This document shows, piece by piece, positions 8,698-17,972 of a stretch of DNA of 64,000 nucleotides. This DNA is from Nocardioides sp. zg-1308 (lineage in GTDB: Bacteria; Actinomycetota; Actinomycetes; Propionibacteriales; Nocardioidaceae). The translations under genes and the position numbers were made by a program. Within the stretch, counting starts at the first letter, position 1. Every line of letters begins with the position of its first letter. The notes below the pieces were generated by a model. That model was not told the DNA's origin. It did not search any database and worked only from the letters and a program-made list of their open reading frames with translations. The stretch lies in the NCBI RefSeq assembly GCF_013155375.1, contig NZ_JABJQY010000002.1, positions 1,798,001 to 1,862,000 on the forward strand. The letters run 5' to 3'.

Positions 8698-9574
8698 GTC
8701 GCGGCCGCCGCCGCCTGCTTGGCGCGGTGCGCCGAGATCCACGCCATGCCCCAGTCGTCGTGGCCGAGGAACACGTCGGCCGCCTTGACCGCCTCGACGA
8801 CGCGCGGCGTGCGGGTGTCCATGATCGCGCTGGTGAGCCCGGAGGTCATCGCCATCGGCAGCCACGAGGCGTTGAGGGTGTGCCGGTCGGGCATGCCGAA
8901 GGAGACGTTGGACGCGCCGCAGGTCATGTTGACGCCGAACTCGTCGCGGATGCGCCGCATCACCTCGAAGGTGACCAGCGTGGTGCTGGTGTCGGCGCCG
9001 ATCGGCATGGCCAGCGGGTCGATGACGATGTCGGCCTGCGCGAGACCGTACTCCTCGGTGGCCACCCGGATGATCTTGGCGGTGAGGTCGAGGCGCTTGT
9101 CGGCCTCCATCGGGATCTCGTCGTGGTCGTTGGGGAGCGCGATCACGGCCGCGTCGTACTTCTTGACGAGCGGGAGGATCGCCGCCATGCGGTCGTCCTC
9201 GGCGGTGATCGAGTTGACCAGCGCACGGCCCTGGTATACCGCGAGCCCCGCCTCGAGCGCCTCGACGACGGAGGAGTCGATGCAGATCGGCAGGTCGGTG
9301 AGCTCCTGCACCATCTGGATCGCCTTGGCGAGCAGCTCGGGCTCGTCGGTGAGCGGAACCCCCATGTTGATGTCGAGGACGTCGGCGCCGCCCTCCACCT
9401 GGGCCTTGACGTCGCGCTCGATCGCGGAGAAGTCGCCCGCGCGCAGCTGCTCCTGGAAGATCCTGCGACCCGTGGGGTTGATGCGCTCGCCGATGAGGCA
9501 GAACGGCCGGTCGTGGCCGATGACGACCTCGCGGGAGGCCGAGCGCAGGACGGTGTGCAGCCCGGTGGCGGACA

Positions 9575-9575
<1 letters not shown>
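8694..9575 (-). CDS. Methylcorrinoid:tetrahydrofolate methyltransferase (MtgA/MtrH type)
   Basis: 293 residues with a DHPS-like pterin-binding TIM barrel: CLIGERINPTGRR near the N-terminus, GADVLDINMG, PICIDSSVVEALEAGL, ALVNSITAEDDR, VIDPLAMPIG and GASNVSFGMPDR. This is the family of AcsE, the MetH folate domain and MtgA, which pass a methyl group between a corrinoid protein and THF. Here the direction is probably methyl-Co(III) to methyl-THF, which the nearby MetF can oxidise. Its ATG shares one base with the stop of the corrinoid protein gene (TGATG), and its stop overlaps the GTG of the activator gene. Confidence 0.9.
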
Positions 9576-10236
<661 letters not shown>

Positions 10237-10240
<4 letters not shown>

Positions 10241-11064
10241 GCGACCACCTCCTGGGTGCGTGCTGATCGGTGGGCGGGTCGGTGGTCCGAGCGGTGGGGC
10301 GGGTGGGTGGTGCGCCGGGCGGGTCCGCGCAGCAGGCTCGACAGCGCGGTGGACCGGTCGAGCAGGCGGCGGCCGAGCTCGTCGAGCCGCGCCTCCAGAC
10401 GGGGGGTGGGCCCGGAGATCCCGAGGGAGGCGACGAGGTCGCCGTGCACGCCGAAGACCGGGACGGCGATGCCGGTGAGGCCGATCTCGAGCTCGTCGCG
10501 GGTCAGCGCCCAGCCGCGCTCGCGGGTGCGCAGGCAGTCGCGGCGTACGTCGTCGCGGCCGGCGAGGGTGGCGGGCGTGGGCCGCTCCAGCTCGCCGTCG
10601 GGCAGCTCGAGGGCGTCCCAGGCGAGGAAGACCTTGCCGAGCGCGGAGCAGTGGGCCGGCACGTCGACCTCGGTCCAGTCGCGGGTGCCGAGCAGGAAGG
10701 TGGAGTCGACCTGCGCCACCTGCACGACGCGCTCGCCGCGGGTGACGCTGAGGTGGACGGTCTCGCCGGTGTCGGCGCCGATGTCGTCCATGACCGGACG
10801 AGCCAGCCGCACCAGCTCGTCCCAGGGGTCGTGGCGCGCGGCGTAGAGCCAGAACAGCCGGCCGGCGACGTAGGACCCGGCGGCGTCGCGCTCGAGCAGG
10901 CCGGAGCGCTCGAGGGCGGTCAGCAGCCGCGAGGTGGTCGACTTGGCCAGCCCGCTCGCGTCCTGGAGGTCGGCGAAGCTCATCGGCTCGTCGGCGTGCA
11001 CGACGGTGGCCACCAGGTCGGCGGCGCGGTCCAGCGCTCGCGTGCCGGTGGCGGGGTCGCTCAC
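10237..11064 (-). CDS. IclR-family regulator of the corrinoid operon
   Basis: 275 residues from GTG 11064. The N-terminal winged helix-turn-helix (about residues 8-70) has FADLQDASGLAKSTTSRLLTALE. The C-terminal effector domain has DTGETVHLSVTRGERVVQVAQV, HCSALGKVFLAW and GLTGIAVPVFGVHGDLVASLGISG. It is the first gene of the leftward operon (iclR, corrinoid protein, methyltransferase, activator, DUF1638) and faces the MttB-type gene across a 105-bp region holding a perfect palindrome. That arrangement suggests autoregulation and control of both directions. The effector could be a betaine or its product; the sequence does not show which. Confidence 0.92.
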
Positions 11065-11095
11065 GACGGCTCCTTCGCTGGAGGGGTTCCCTCGG

Positions 11096-11133
11096 GTTCC
11101 ATGATGTGGAACCGTGGTTCCACATCATGAGGC
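11096..11133. promoter_or_regulatory. Palindromic operator between iclR and the MttB-type gene
   Basis: GTTCCA-TGATG-TGGAAC (11096-11112) is a perfect 6-5-6 inverted repeat. A second copy with a degenerate right arm (GTTCCA-CATCA-TGAGGC, 11117-11133) follows 21 bp later. The two also form one larger perfect palindrome, with arms of 13 bases at 11101-11113 and 11116-11128 around GT. The region separates divergent genes, so one regulator can control both; the adjacent IclR protein is the obvious candidate. Confidence 0.8.
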
Positions 11134-11169
11134 TAGAAGCCCGCATGAGCCGAGGTCAAGGAGGAGCCC

Positions 11170-12609
11170 GTGTTCCGCAACACGATGCCGCGCTACGAGG
11201 TGCTGTCCGAGGACGCGATGGCGACCCTCGACAAGGGGTGGCGCCGACTGATGACCGAGATCGGCGTCGAGTTCATGGACGAGCGCGCCCTCGAGCTGTT
11301 CCGCCAGGCGGGCCAGCGCGTCGAGGACAACACCGTCTTCCTCGACCCCGACTTCGTCCTGGAGCAGGTCGCCAAGGCGCCGCGCGAGTTCGACGTGCAG
11401 GCGCGCAACCCCGAGAACTCCATCCACATCGGTGGCGACTCGATGGCGTTCGGCGCGGTCTACGGCCCGCCGTTCGTGCGGCAGGGCGACGTACGCCGCG
11501 ACGCGACGATGGAGGACTTCCGCAGCTTCACCAAGCTGGCGCAGTCGTTCGCGGTGCTCGACTCGGCCGGCGGGGTGATCTGCGAGCCCAACGACACCCC
11601 GCTCGACAGCCGCCACCTCGACATGACCTACGCGCTCCAGACGCTGACCGACAAGGTCTACATGGGCAACGTCGTGTCCGGGGTCAACGCCGCGGACACC
11701 CTCGCGATGACCTCGATCCTCTTCGGCTCGCGCGAGGCGATCGAGGACACCCCCGCCACGATCTCGCTGATCAACTGCAACTCGCCGCTGCGCTGGGACG
11801 ACCGGATGCTGGAGGCGCAGTTCGAGTACTCCCACGCCGGCCAGCCGGTGGTGCTCACGCCGTTCATCCTCATGGGCGCGATGTCGCCGGTGACGATCCC
11901 CGCGGCCCTGGTGCAGCAGATCGTCGAGGCGCTCTCCGGCATCGCGCTGTCGCAGCTGATCCGGCCGGGCACGCCCGTCATCTTCGGGTCCTTCCTGTCC
12001 AACATCGACATGCAGTCGGGGTCGCCGACGTTCGGCACGCCGGAGTCCGGCCTCGGGCTGCTGTGCACGGGCCAGATCGCCCGGCACTTCGGGCTGCCGT
12101 TCCGCACCGGCGGCGGGCTGACGTCCTCGCAGGTGGCGGACGCCCAGGCGGGCTACGAGGCGCTGATGACCCTGATGCCGACCTTCCTGGCCGGCGCCAA
12201 CTGGGTGATGCACTCGGCCGGCTGGCTCGAGGGCGGCCTGGTCGCCGGCTACGAGAAGTTCATCGTCGACATCGAGCTGCTGCAGATGCTGCGCCACGAG
12301 TTCACGCCGCTGGAGATCGACGAGGCGTCGATGGCCTTCGACGCCCACCAGGAGGTCGGCCACGGCGGGCACTTCCTCGGCGCCATGCACACGATGGAGC
12401 GCTTCCGCACCTGCTTCTACCGCCCGCTGCTGTCGTCGTCGGAGAACTACGAGCGGTGGATGCGCAACGGCGGCCACGATGCCAACGACCGCGCGACCGC
12501 GGCCTACCAGAAGACGCTGGCGGACTACGAGCAGCCGGCCCTCGACGACGCCGTGCGCGAGGAGCTCGAGGACTACGTCATCCGGCGGCGGGCCGAGCTG
12601 GGGGACTGA
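11170..12609 (+). CDS. MttB-family trimethylamine/betaine:corrinoid methyltransferase (non-pyrrolysine, MtgB-like)
   Basis: 479 residues from GTG 11170 with AAGGAGGAG upstream. Recognisable parts are YEVLSEDAMATLDKGWRRLM at the N-terminus, GVICEPNDTPLDSRHLDMTY, VLTPFILMGAMSPVTIPAAL, FRTGGGLTSSQVADAQAGYE and the C-terminal GHGGHFLGAMHTMERFRTCF. The frame has no in-frame TAG, so it is of the non-pyrrolysine branch. Characterised members of that branch demethylate glycine betaine (MtgB), proline betaine, carnitine or butyrobetaine. With choline oxidation genes nearby, glycine betaine is the most likely substrate, giving dimethylglycine. This substrate call is inference. Confidence 0.88.
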   Translation: MFRNTMPRYEVLSEDAMATLDKGWRRLMTEIGVEFMDERALELFRQAGQRVEDNTVFLDPDFVLEQVAKAPREFDVQARNPENSIHIGGDSMAFGAVYGPPFVRQGDVRRDATMEDFRSFTKLAQSFAVLDSAGGVICEPNDTPLDSRHLDMTYALQTLTDKVYMGNVVSGVNAADTLAMTSILFGSREAIEDTPATISLINCNSPLRWDDRMLEAQFEYSHAGQPVVLTPFILMGAMSPVTIPAALVQQIVEALSGIALSQLIRPGTPVIFGSFLSNIDMQSGSPTFGTPESGLGLLCTGQIARHFGLPFRTGGGLTSSQVADAQAGYEALMTLMPTFLAGANWVMHSAGWLEGGLVAGYEKFIVDIELLQMLRHEFTPLEIDEASMAFDAHQEVGHGGHFLGAMHTMERFRTCFYRPLLSSSENYERWMRNGGHDANDRATAAYQKTLADYEQPALDDAVREELEDYVIRRRAELGD

Positions 12610-13465
12610 CGCCGTCGCTGTGGTGGACGCTGTTCACCCAGACCGGCTCGGGATGGGTCTCGTCGCCGGCGGCCACGTCGGCGGCGGTCCGGAGCTTGGC
12701 GACCTTGTGGATCAGCATGCCGAAACCGACCTTCGCGATGACGTCGGCGGCTGAGAACGCCACGTGGATGGTCGTGGTCCACCATCCGCCGTCGAAGAAG
12801 ATCGGGATCAGGTAGACGACCGGGTAGACGAAGAAGACGGACAGCAGCACCGTGGCGGCCTGGCCGAGGCCGCGTCCCACATCGGCCGGCAGGCTCCTGA
12901 CCGAGGTCACCACCACGGGGACGAGCACCGCGTAGATCACCACGAAGCAGGCCATACTGACGCCCCACCACAGCCAGAGCCAGAAGGTGCTCTCACCCTC
13001 CTTGAACACCTGGTCCCCGAGGTAGCCGGTGACGATCATCGCGAACGCCGCAGCCATCACCACCGCTCGTGTGCCGGCGAGCTTGCGGCCGACGAGTGTG
13101 CACACGGCGAGGAGCTCGGCCATCAGCAGCGGCACGGTGACGGCCCAGTCCATGTAGCGCGAGGTGATGGTCGACAGCGCCTCGGAGTTCGGTACGTAGC
13201 TGCCGCCCGAGTAGTCGTAGCCACTTTGGACCTGCAGGAACACCATGAGGTACGACAGGCTCGCGACGCCCGCGATGCACAGGCTCGCCAGCACAGCCGG
13301 CCGGTAGCGCGAGCTCACCTCCCCCAGGCTGGTCCAGCTGTAGAGGAGCTGGGCGACGAGGGCGAAGCCCGCCACCACGATGCAGAAGACGATCAGGTCG
13401 TGCTGGGCCGAGCTCAGCACGACCCTCTCGGGAGCCGTGACATCGGCGGACGCGGCGAGGAGCAT
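12578..13465 (-). CDS. Microbial rhodopsin, proton-pump type (actinorhodopsin/xanthorhodopsin-like)
   Basis: 295 residues with seven hydrophobic helices. Helix C reads RYMDWAVTVPLLMAELL: Arg103, proton-acceptor Asp106, Thr110 and proton-donor Glu117 form the DTE motif of outward proton pumps. Helix G has ADVIAKVGFG, with counter-ion Asp241 and the retinal lysine Lys245. Leu114 aligns with proteorhodopsin Leu105, which predicts green absorption. The helix B position of proteorhodopsin His75 is Ser here. Retinal synthesis genes are not in the window. Its 3' end overlaps the MttB-type gene by 32 bp in convergent orientation; a truncated marR lies 100 bp upstream on the same strand. Confidence 0.93.
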   Translation of the reverse strand: MLLAASADVTAPERVVLSSAQHDLIVFCIVVAGFALVAQLLYSWTSLGEVSSRYRPAVLASLCIAGVASLSYLMVFLQVQSGYDYSGGSYVPNSEALSTITSRYMDWAVTVPLLMAELLAVCTLVGRKLAGTRAVVMAAAFAMIVTGYLGDQVFKEGESTFWLWLWWGVSMACFVVIYAVLVPVVVTSVRSLPADVGRGLGQAATVLLSVFFVYPVVYLIPIFFDGGWWTTTIHVAFSAADVIAKVGFGMLIHKVAKLRTAADVAAGDETHPEPVWVNSVHHSDGVSPPARPAAG

Positions 13466-13565
13466 TCAGCGATCCTCTCGACGGTTCGGCCGCTCGCACG
13501 TGTGCGCACGTGCTGGCCCGGCCGGTACCCCGGCGGGGGTCGAGCATGTGGCGAGGCCCGGCGGG

Positions 13566-13970
13566 TCACTCTGATGTCTCGCTGGGGGGGAGGAGCCCGC
13601 GTTCGAGCATCCGGTCGGCGGACGTGATGGCGTCCTGGACGAACCTGGCCGTCAGGCGGGTGTACTCCTCGACCTCGCCCGGCGACCAGCCCTGGAGGAC
13701 CTCGGCAATCATCCGGTCGCCCAGGGCGTACACGCCACGGGCTGCGGTCTCCCCGTCCTGGGTGAGCGTGACCAGGGTGGCCCGGCGATCGGACGGGTCG
13801 GCCGATCGTCGCACGAGTCCGTCAGCCTCGAGCCGTCGCACGATCTTGCTGATGTAGGACGCCCCGATGTCGAGCACCTCGGCCAGGGCGGTCGGGCGCA
13901 TCGGGCCCCGCGCGAGGAGGTGCCGGAGCGCCTGGTGGGAGGGCTGGTCGAGCGACTCCCCTGCGCGACT
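13566..13970 (-). pseudogene. MarR-family regulator lacking its N-terminus
   Basis: The winged helix is clear (MRPTALAEVLDIGASYISKIVRRLEADGLV, then the DPSDRRATLVTLTQDGE wing), and MarR-like coding continues upstream to about 13970 (ESLDQPSHQALRHLLARGP). Further upstream the frame has no ATG, GTG or TTG before a stop, and the first dimerisation helices (about 35 residues) are missing. The first usable codon, ATG 13901, would give only 111 residues. The break point abuts a fragment of an unrelated gene on the other strand, so a deletion or rearrangement has probably removed its start. Confidence 0.7.
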
Positions 13971-13979
13971 CCGTGCAGC

Positions 13980-14381
13980 GCGCCAGCGCTCCGGCTCGTG
14001 GGTTTCACGGGGACGGGCCTGGAGGTGGGCCGGCCCGTGCTGTCCGCACGATCAGTGGCATGGATCGGCTCGCTCTCGTTCAGCGCGACGATCACCAACG
14101 ACGGTCCGTCGGAGGCGCGGGTGGCGATCGACTACTCGATCGGGTTCCGGCGGGCCAACGGCGCCATCCATCCCAGGACGTTCAAGCTGGCCTCGCGTCG
14201 GATCGCGCCCGGGGAGTCAGTCGTCGTGGACAAGACGCACTCCTTCCGCCCGATCAGCACCCGGAACCACTATCCGGGGGAGCACGTCGTGACAATGCAG
14301 GCCAACGGGGTGGTGTCAGGCGAGTCGCGCTTCGTCCTCAGTCCGGACGGAACTGGCTCGACGCCGCGAAGTTCACGCTGA
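13980..14381 (+). pseudogene. 3' remnant of a DNA alkylation repair protein
   Basis: The frame ending at 14381 encodes the C-terminal beta domain found after the HEAT-repeat region of actinobacterial DNA alkylation repair (AlkD-like) proteins: FSATITNDGPSEARVAIDYS, ANGAIHPRTFKLAS, APGESVVVDKTHSFRPISTR, then HYPGEHVVTMQANG. The N-terminal glycosylase part is absent. Homology begins near 13995, a few bases from where the marR homology on the opposite strand ends. A GTG at 13998 could start a 127-residue product, but without the catalytic domain it would not repair DNA. Confidence 0.65.
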
Positions 14382-14961
14382 TACGGGGGCCTGATGGCCC
14401 GACCTCCTTGGGCACCGAGTGACGCCAGTCGACCTGGCAACGGCCACCCATCACGATGAGGTCACCGGCCAGTGGCCGGAACGTCCTGCTCGGGCCGCCC
14501 GTCGTCGGCCGCACCAGGAAACGCCGCGGGGTGCCGAGACTCAGCACCGGGACGACGCACTCGCGCCGGCGCGCCGAGGCACCGTCGCCGTGCCATCCGG
14601 TGCTGTCGCGATGGGTGCGGTAGAGGTTGATCCACAGGCGGTCGTAGGTGACGCCATAGTGCGCGGTCAGCGTGCGCGCCATGTCGCGCAGCATCTCGTG
14701 GGCGTCGCCGAGGTCGCGGTGCTCGGCGGTCAGGCGGGGCTCCTCGACCCTCGTGCCGTACATCCGGCGCCACCGCTGCTGCCAATCGGCACCCGCGAGC
14801 AGGTCCCTGAACAGCTCGTCGGCACCGAGCAGCCAACCTGGAACGTGCTCCACCCAGGAGTGCGCGTCGAGCTGCACCCGGTGCGCCGTGCCGAAGGTCT
14901 CGTCCACCCCGGAGACATGACGGTCGCTGCCGCCGAAGAGTGGAAGCGCGCCTTCGTCCAT
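14338..14961 (-). CDS. alkB: AlkB-like 2-oxoglutarate/Fe(II) dioxygenase
   Basis: 207 residues from ATG 14961; an ATG 16 codons upstream is possible. Iron ligands are visible in STGWHGDG (His-x-Asp) and in DWRHSVPK (distal His), and the 2OG-binding arginines in GPRISVNFA. YDRLWINLYRTHRDS and LSLGTPRRFLVRP are further AlkB-family strands. AlkB proteins oxidatively remove methyl groups from 1-meA and 3-meC in DNA. Its 3' end overlaps the alkylation-repair remnant by 44 bp, so the pair was probably a DNA-methylation-damage module. Confidence 0.85.
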   Translation of the reverse strand: MDEGALPLFGGSDRHVSGVDETFGTAHRVQLDAHSWVEHVPGWLLGADELFRDLLAGADWQQRWRRMYGTRVEEPRLTAEHRDLGDAHEMLRDMARTLTAHYGVTYDRLWINLYRTHRDSTGWHGDGASARRRECVVPVLSLGTPRRFLVRPTTGGPSRTFRPLAGDLIVMGGRCQVDWRHSVPKEVGPSGPRISVNFAASSQFRPD

Positions 14962-15117
14962 GGTCGCAGTCCTACCAGCCGCCACCGACAACCGGGCACC
15001 GTGCTCCACGGTGTCCCTGCGTGGACCCGGGCTAGGGGCTAGGACCCGCGTATCACGGTGACGTCAACCAGCGGCCACAGGCGACTGATCCAAACAGCAG
15101 CGACTAACGTGACTTTC

Positions 15118-16611
15118 ATGCAGCAGTCGCGGCGCGCACTCGCCCTCGTGGTCCTGAGCTGGTTCGTCGCATCCCTGGCCCTCACCGGAGGTGCGGCGTC
15201 GGCGGAGTCGACGGGCACCCCGGCGGAGGCGCGCACGGTCCGCGTCGGGACCGAGGGGACGTACCCGCCCTTCACGTTCCACGATCCCGGAACCGACGAG
15301 CTCACCGGCTTCGACATCGAAGTCATCCGCGCCGTGGCCGACGAGGCCGGGTGGGACCTGGAGTTCGTCGAGGCGCCCTTCGACTCGATCTTCCCGGCGC
15401 TGGACGCCGGCCGGGTCGACGTGATCGCCAACCAGATCACGATCAACCCCGAGCGCGAGGCGCGGTACCTCTTCTCGACGCCCTACACCTACTCCCGCGG
15501 CGTGATCGTCACCGCCGCCGGCAATGACGACGTGAGGACGCTCGACGACATCGACGGCCTGGTGGCCGCGGAGTCCGAGACGAGCAACTGGGCGCAGGTC
15601 GCCCGCGACGCCGGCGCCGAGATCCGCGCGGTCGACCAGTTCGCCCAGGCGGCTGAGCTGCTCGTGCAGGGGCGCGTCGATGTCGTCGTCAACGACAACA
15701 TCGCTGTCCTCGACTACCTCGCCTCCACGGGGTCGGACGAGATCGAGATCGTCGGCGACGCCGGCGAGGACGTCGGTCAGCAGGCGCTCACCTTTCGCCA
15801 GGACAGTCCCGAGCTGCAGCAGGAGGCCGACGACGCGCTCGCCAGGCTCGCCGACGACGGCACGCTCGCAGACATCTCGGAGGACTACTTCGGCGCCGAC
15901 GTGACCGTCGAGGACGCCGCCGAGGTCACCGACGTCAGGGGCTCCGACACCCGCTCGACCGCCGAGGTCGTGCGGGGCGCAGCGTGGCCCATGCTCAAGG
16001 GACTGCTGGTCTACACGCTCCCGCTCACTGTCGCCAGCTTCGCGATCGGCCTGGTGCTGGCGCTGGTCACGGCACTGGCCAGGATGTCGTCCAACCGGCT
16101 CGTCCAGCTGCCCGCCCGCGTCTACATCTCCGCGATCCGCGGCACCCCGCTCCTGGTCCAGCTCTTCATCGTGTTCTACGGCCTCGGCCAGATCGGGCTG
16201 ACGATCCCGCCCGTGCCCGCCGCCATCATCGCGCTCAGCCTCAACGTCGGCGGCTACGCCGCTGAGATCATCCGCGGCTCGATCCTGTCCGTCCCACGCG
16301 GGCAGTACGAGGCAGCCACCACGATCGGCATGCGCTACCCGCAGCTGATGCGCCGGATCGTGCTGCCGCAGGCCGCGCGGATCGCGGTGCCGCCGCTGTC
16401 CAACACGCTGCTCTCGCTGATCAAGGACACCTCGCTGGCCTCGGTCATCCTCGTGCCCGAGCTGCTGAGACGGGCGATCAACGCCGCGTCGCCAAGTGCG
16501 GACTTCATGCCGCTCTACCTCTTCGCGGCGCTCTACTACTGGATCGTCTGCTTCATCGTGGCGCAGGCGCAGGAGCCGCTGGAGCGGCGACTCGGGAGGT
16601 ACGCAGCGTGA
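15118..16611 (+). CDS. Amino-acid ABC transporter: binding protein fused to permease
   Basis: 497 residues from ATG 15118. A signal peptide (MQQSRRALALVVLSWFVASL, then an Ala-rich cleavage region) is followed by an SBP_bac_3 domain (residues 40-270: VRVGTEGTYPPFTF, LTGFDIEVIRAVADEAG, FDSIFPALDAGRVDVI). A HisM/GlnP-type permease follows (from about residue 290), with ISAIRGTPLLVQLFIVFYG and an AAEIIRGSILSVPRGQYEAA coupling loop. The gene imports a polar amino acid, perhaps glutamine or an opine. It overlaps the ATPase gene by four bases (GTGA). Confidence 0.92.
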   Translation: MQQSRRALALVVLSWFVASLALTGGAASAESTGTPAEARTVRVGTEGTYPPFTFHDPGTDELTGFDIEVIRAVADEAGWDLEFVEAPFDSIFPALDAGRVDVIANQITINPEREARYLFSTPYTYSRGVIVTAAGNDDVRTLDDIDGLVAAESETSNWAQVARDAGAEIRAVDQFAQAAELLVQGRVDVVVNDNIAVLDYLASTGSDEIEIVGDAGEDVGQQALTFRQDSPELQQEADDALARLADDGTLADISEDYFGADVTVEDAAEVTDVRGSDTRSTAEVVRGAAWPMLKGLLVYTLPLTVASFAIGLVLALVTALARMSSNRLVQLPARVYISAIRGTPLLVQLFIVFYGLGQIGLTIPPVPAAIIALSLNVGGYAAEIIRGSILSVPRGQYEAATTIGMRYPQLMRRIVLPQAARIAVPPLSNTLLSLIKDTSLASVILVPELLRRAINAASPSADFMPLYLFAALYYWIVCFIVAQAQEPLERRLGRYAA

Positions 16612-17378
16612 GCACCACGCCACTGATCGAAGCCCGCGGGCTGCGCAAGGCCTTCGGCGACAACGTCGTGCTCAGGGGCGTCGACCTCAGCGCCGACGAC
16701 GGGACCGCCACCGCCCTCATCGGTCCGTCGGGCTCAGGCAAGACGACCATCCTCCGCTCCCTCAACGTCCTCGAGGTGCCGGACAGCGGGACCGTACGCA
16801 TCGCTGACGCCACCGTCGACTTCGGCGACACCTCGGTCGACCGGTCCACCCGGCGCGCCGAGGTGAACGCGCTGCGCTCGCACAGCGGCATGGTCTTCCA
16901 GTCGCACCACCTCTTCCCACACAAGACCGTCCTGCAGAACCTGCTCGAGGGGCCGGTCCAGGTACAGGGCCGCGAGGTCGAGGAAGCCACCGCCGACGCC
17001 CGCCGGCTGCTCGAGCAGGTCGGCCTCGACGGCCGCGAGGACCAGTACCCCTCGCAGCTCTCCGGAGGCCAGCAACAGCGCGTCGGCATCGCCCGCGCGC
17101 TCGCCCTCAACCCGAAGGTCGTGCTGCTCGACGAGCCCACCTCCGCGCTCGACCCCGAGCTGGTCGGCGAGGTGCTGGCTGTCATCCGCGACCTGGCGAC
17201 CTCGGGCTGGACCCTCATGATCGTCACCCACGAGATCCGCTTCGCCCGCGACGTCGCCGACCAGGTGCTGTTCCTCGACGGCGGCGTCATCGCCGAGCAG
17301 GGCAGCGCCGAAGTGCTCCACGACCCGCAGCAGGAGCGCACGAAGCAATTCCTGCGGCGGGTGCTCGAGCCGGGCTGA
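16608..17378 (+). CDS. Amino-acid ABC transporter ATP-binding protein (GlnQ/HisP type)
   Basis: 256 residues from GTG 16608. Walker A IGPSGSGKTT, Q-loop MVFQSHHLFPHKTV, signature SGGQQQRVGIARAL, Walker B VVLLDEPTSALDPEL and the switch His in IVTHEIRFA are all intact. It energises the fused binding protein/permease encoded immediately upstream. The two genes form a complete compact importer because the binding domain is tethered to the permease. Confidence 0.95.
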   Translation: MSTTPLIEARGLRKAFGDNVVLRGVDLSADDGTATALIGPSGSGKTTILRSLNVLEVPDSGTVRIADATVDFGDTSVDRSTRRAEVNALRSHSGMVFQSHHLFPHKTVLQNLLEGPVQVQGREVEEATADARRLLEQVGLDGREDQYPSQLSGGQQQRVGIARALALNPKVVLLDEPTSALDPELVGEVLAVIRDLATSGWTLMIVTHEIRFARDVADQVLFLDGGVIAEQGSAEVLHDPQQERTKQFLRRVLEPG

Positions 17379-17598
17379 ACAACCCGGCCGGCAGGTGCCG
17401 CGATGCGGTTGACCTCCCGACATGTCCGGGGAGCTCGTCCTGGTGCTGACGCCACTCGTGTTGGTCGTGCTGATCCTCCGGGCCTCTGTTGGCACTCCGT
17501 TCTCGCGTAGAGAGGCGGATCGAACCCGCAGGGGGACCGGACTATCCCGCCGCCGCATCGCGGCGGAGTGACGCTGTCGGCCGCGGCGCGCTTCCCAG

Positions 17599-17805
17599 TC
17601 AGCCCACCTTCCGATACTTGCGGTGCATGGTCTGCCGAGTCACACCCAGCAGGGTTCCGATCTCCGCCCAGCTCAGCCCATGGTGGCGCGCTCGTCGCAC
17701 CGCGACGTCCTCGCGCCGGGCCAGGACTCGCTTCGCCTCCGCGACCGCCGCCAGCTCAGCCACTACTCCACCATCGTCGCCGTGGGCATCTATCGAGGTC
17801 TCCAT
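17599..17805 (-). CDS. Small helix-turn-helix protein
   Basis: 68 residues from ATG 17805. The C-terminal half is a compact HTH: VAVRRARHHGLSWAEIGTLLG followed by VTRQTMHRKYRKVG, resembling the small sigma-region-4-like DNA-binding proteins common in actinobacteria. A perfect palindrome (TGTCAGC-ATAG-GCTGACA) begins four bases upstream of its start, so it probably represses itself. Its other targets are unknown. Confidence 0.7.
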   Translation of the reverse strand: METSIDAHGDDGGVVAELAAVAEAKRVLARREDVAVRRARHHGLSWAEIGTLLGVTRQTMHRKYRKVG

Positions 17806-17808
17806 GGC

Positions 17809-17826
17809 TGTCAGCATAGGCTGACA
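17809..17826. promoter_or_regulatory. Palindrome upstream of the small HTH gene
   Basis: TGTCAGC (17809-17815) and GCTGACA (17820-17826) are a perfect inverted repeat around ATAG. It lies directly before the start codon of the leftward HTH gene, where a bound dimer would occlude the promoter or ribosome binding site. Confidence 0.6.
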
Positions 17827-17972
17827 CATCAAGGCGTGGGCGTCCTCCATGCGGCGCCCTGGAGCACGGCCTCGGGGGTACGAACTTCGAGCATGCGTTG
17901 GCCGGCGTGCTCGGCCTCCCGGCGGCGCGGACCGTGCTGCGACGAGCCGGCCGAGTCAGTAGCCTCCTGACC

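Noticed and set aside
11170-12609. Pyrrolysine-containing trimethylamine methyltransferase
   Set aside because: There is no in-frame TAG and the gene is full length without readthrough; it belongs to the non-pyrrolysine branch.
13566-13901. Complete short MarR regulator starting at ATG 13901
   Set aside because: MarR-like coding clearly continues upstream of that ATG, and the dimerisation helices would be missing, so a truncated gene fits better.
17599-17805. Antitoxin of a toxin-antitoxin pair
   Set aside because: The small HTH protein has no co-directional toxin-like partner beside it.
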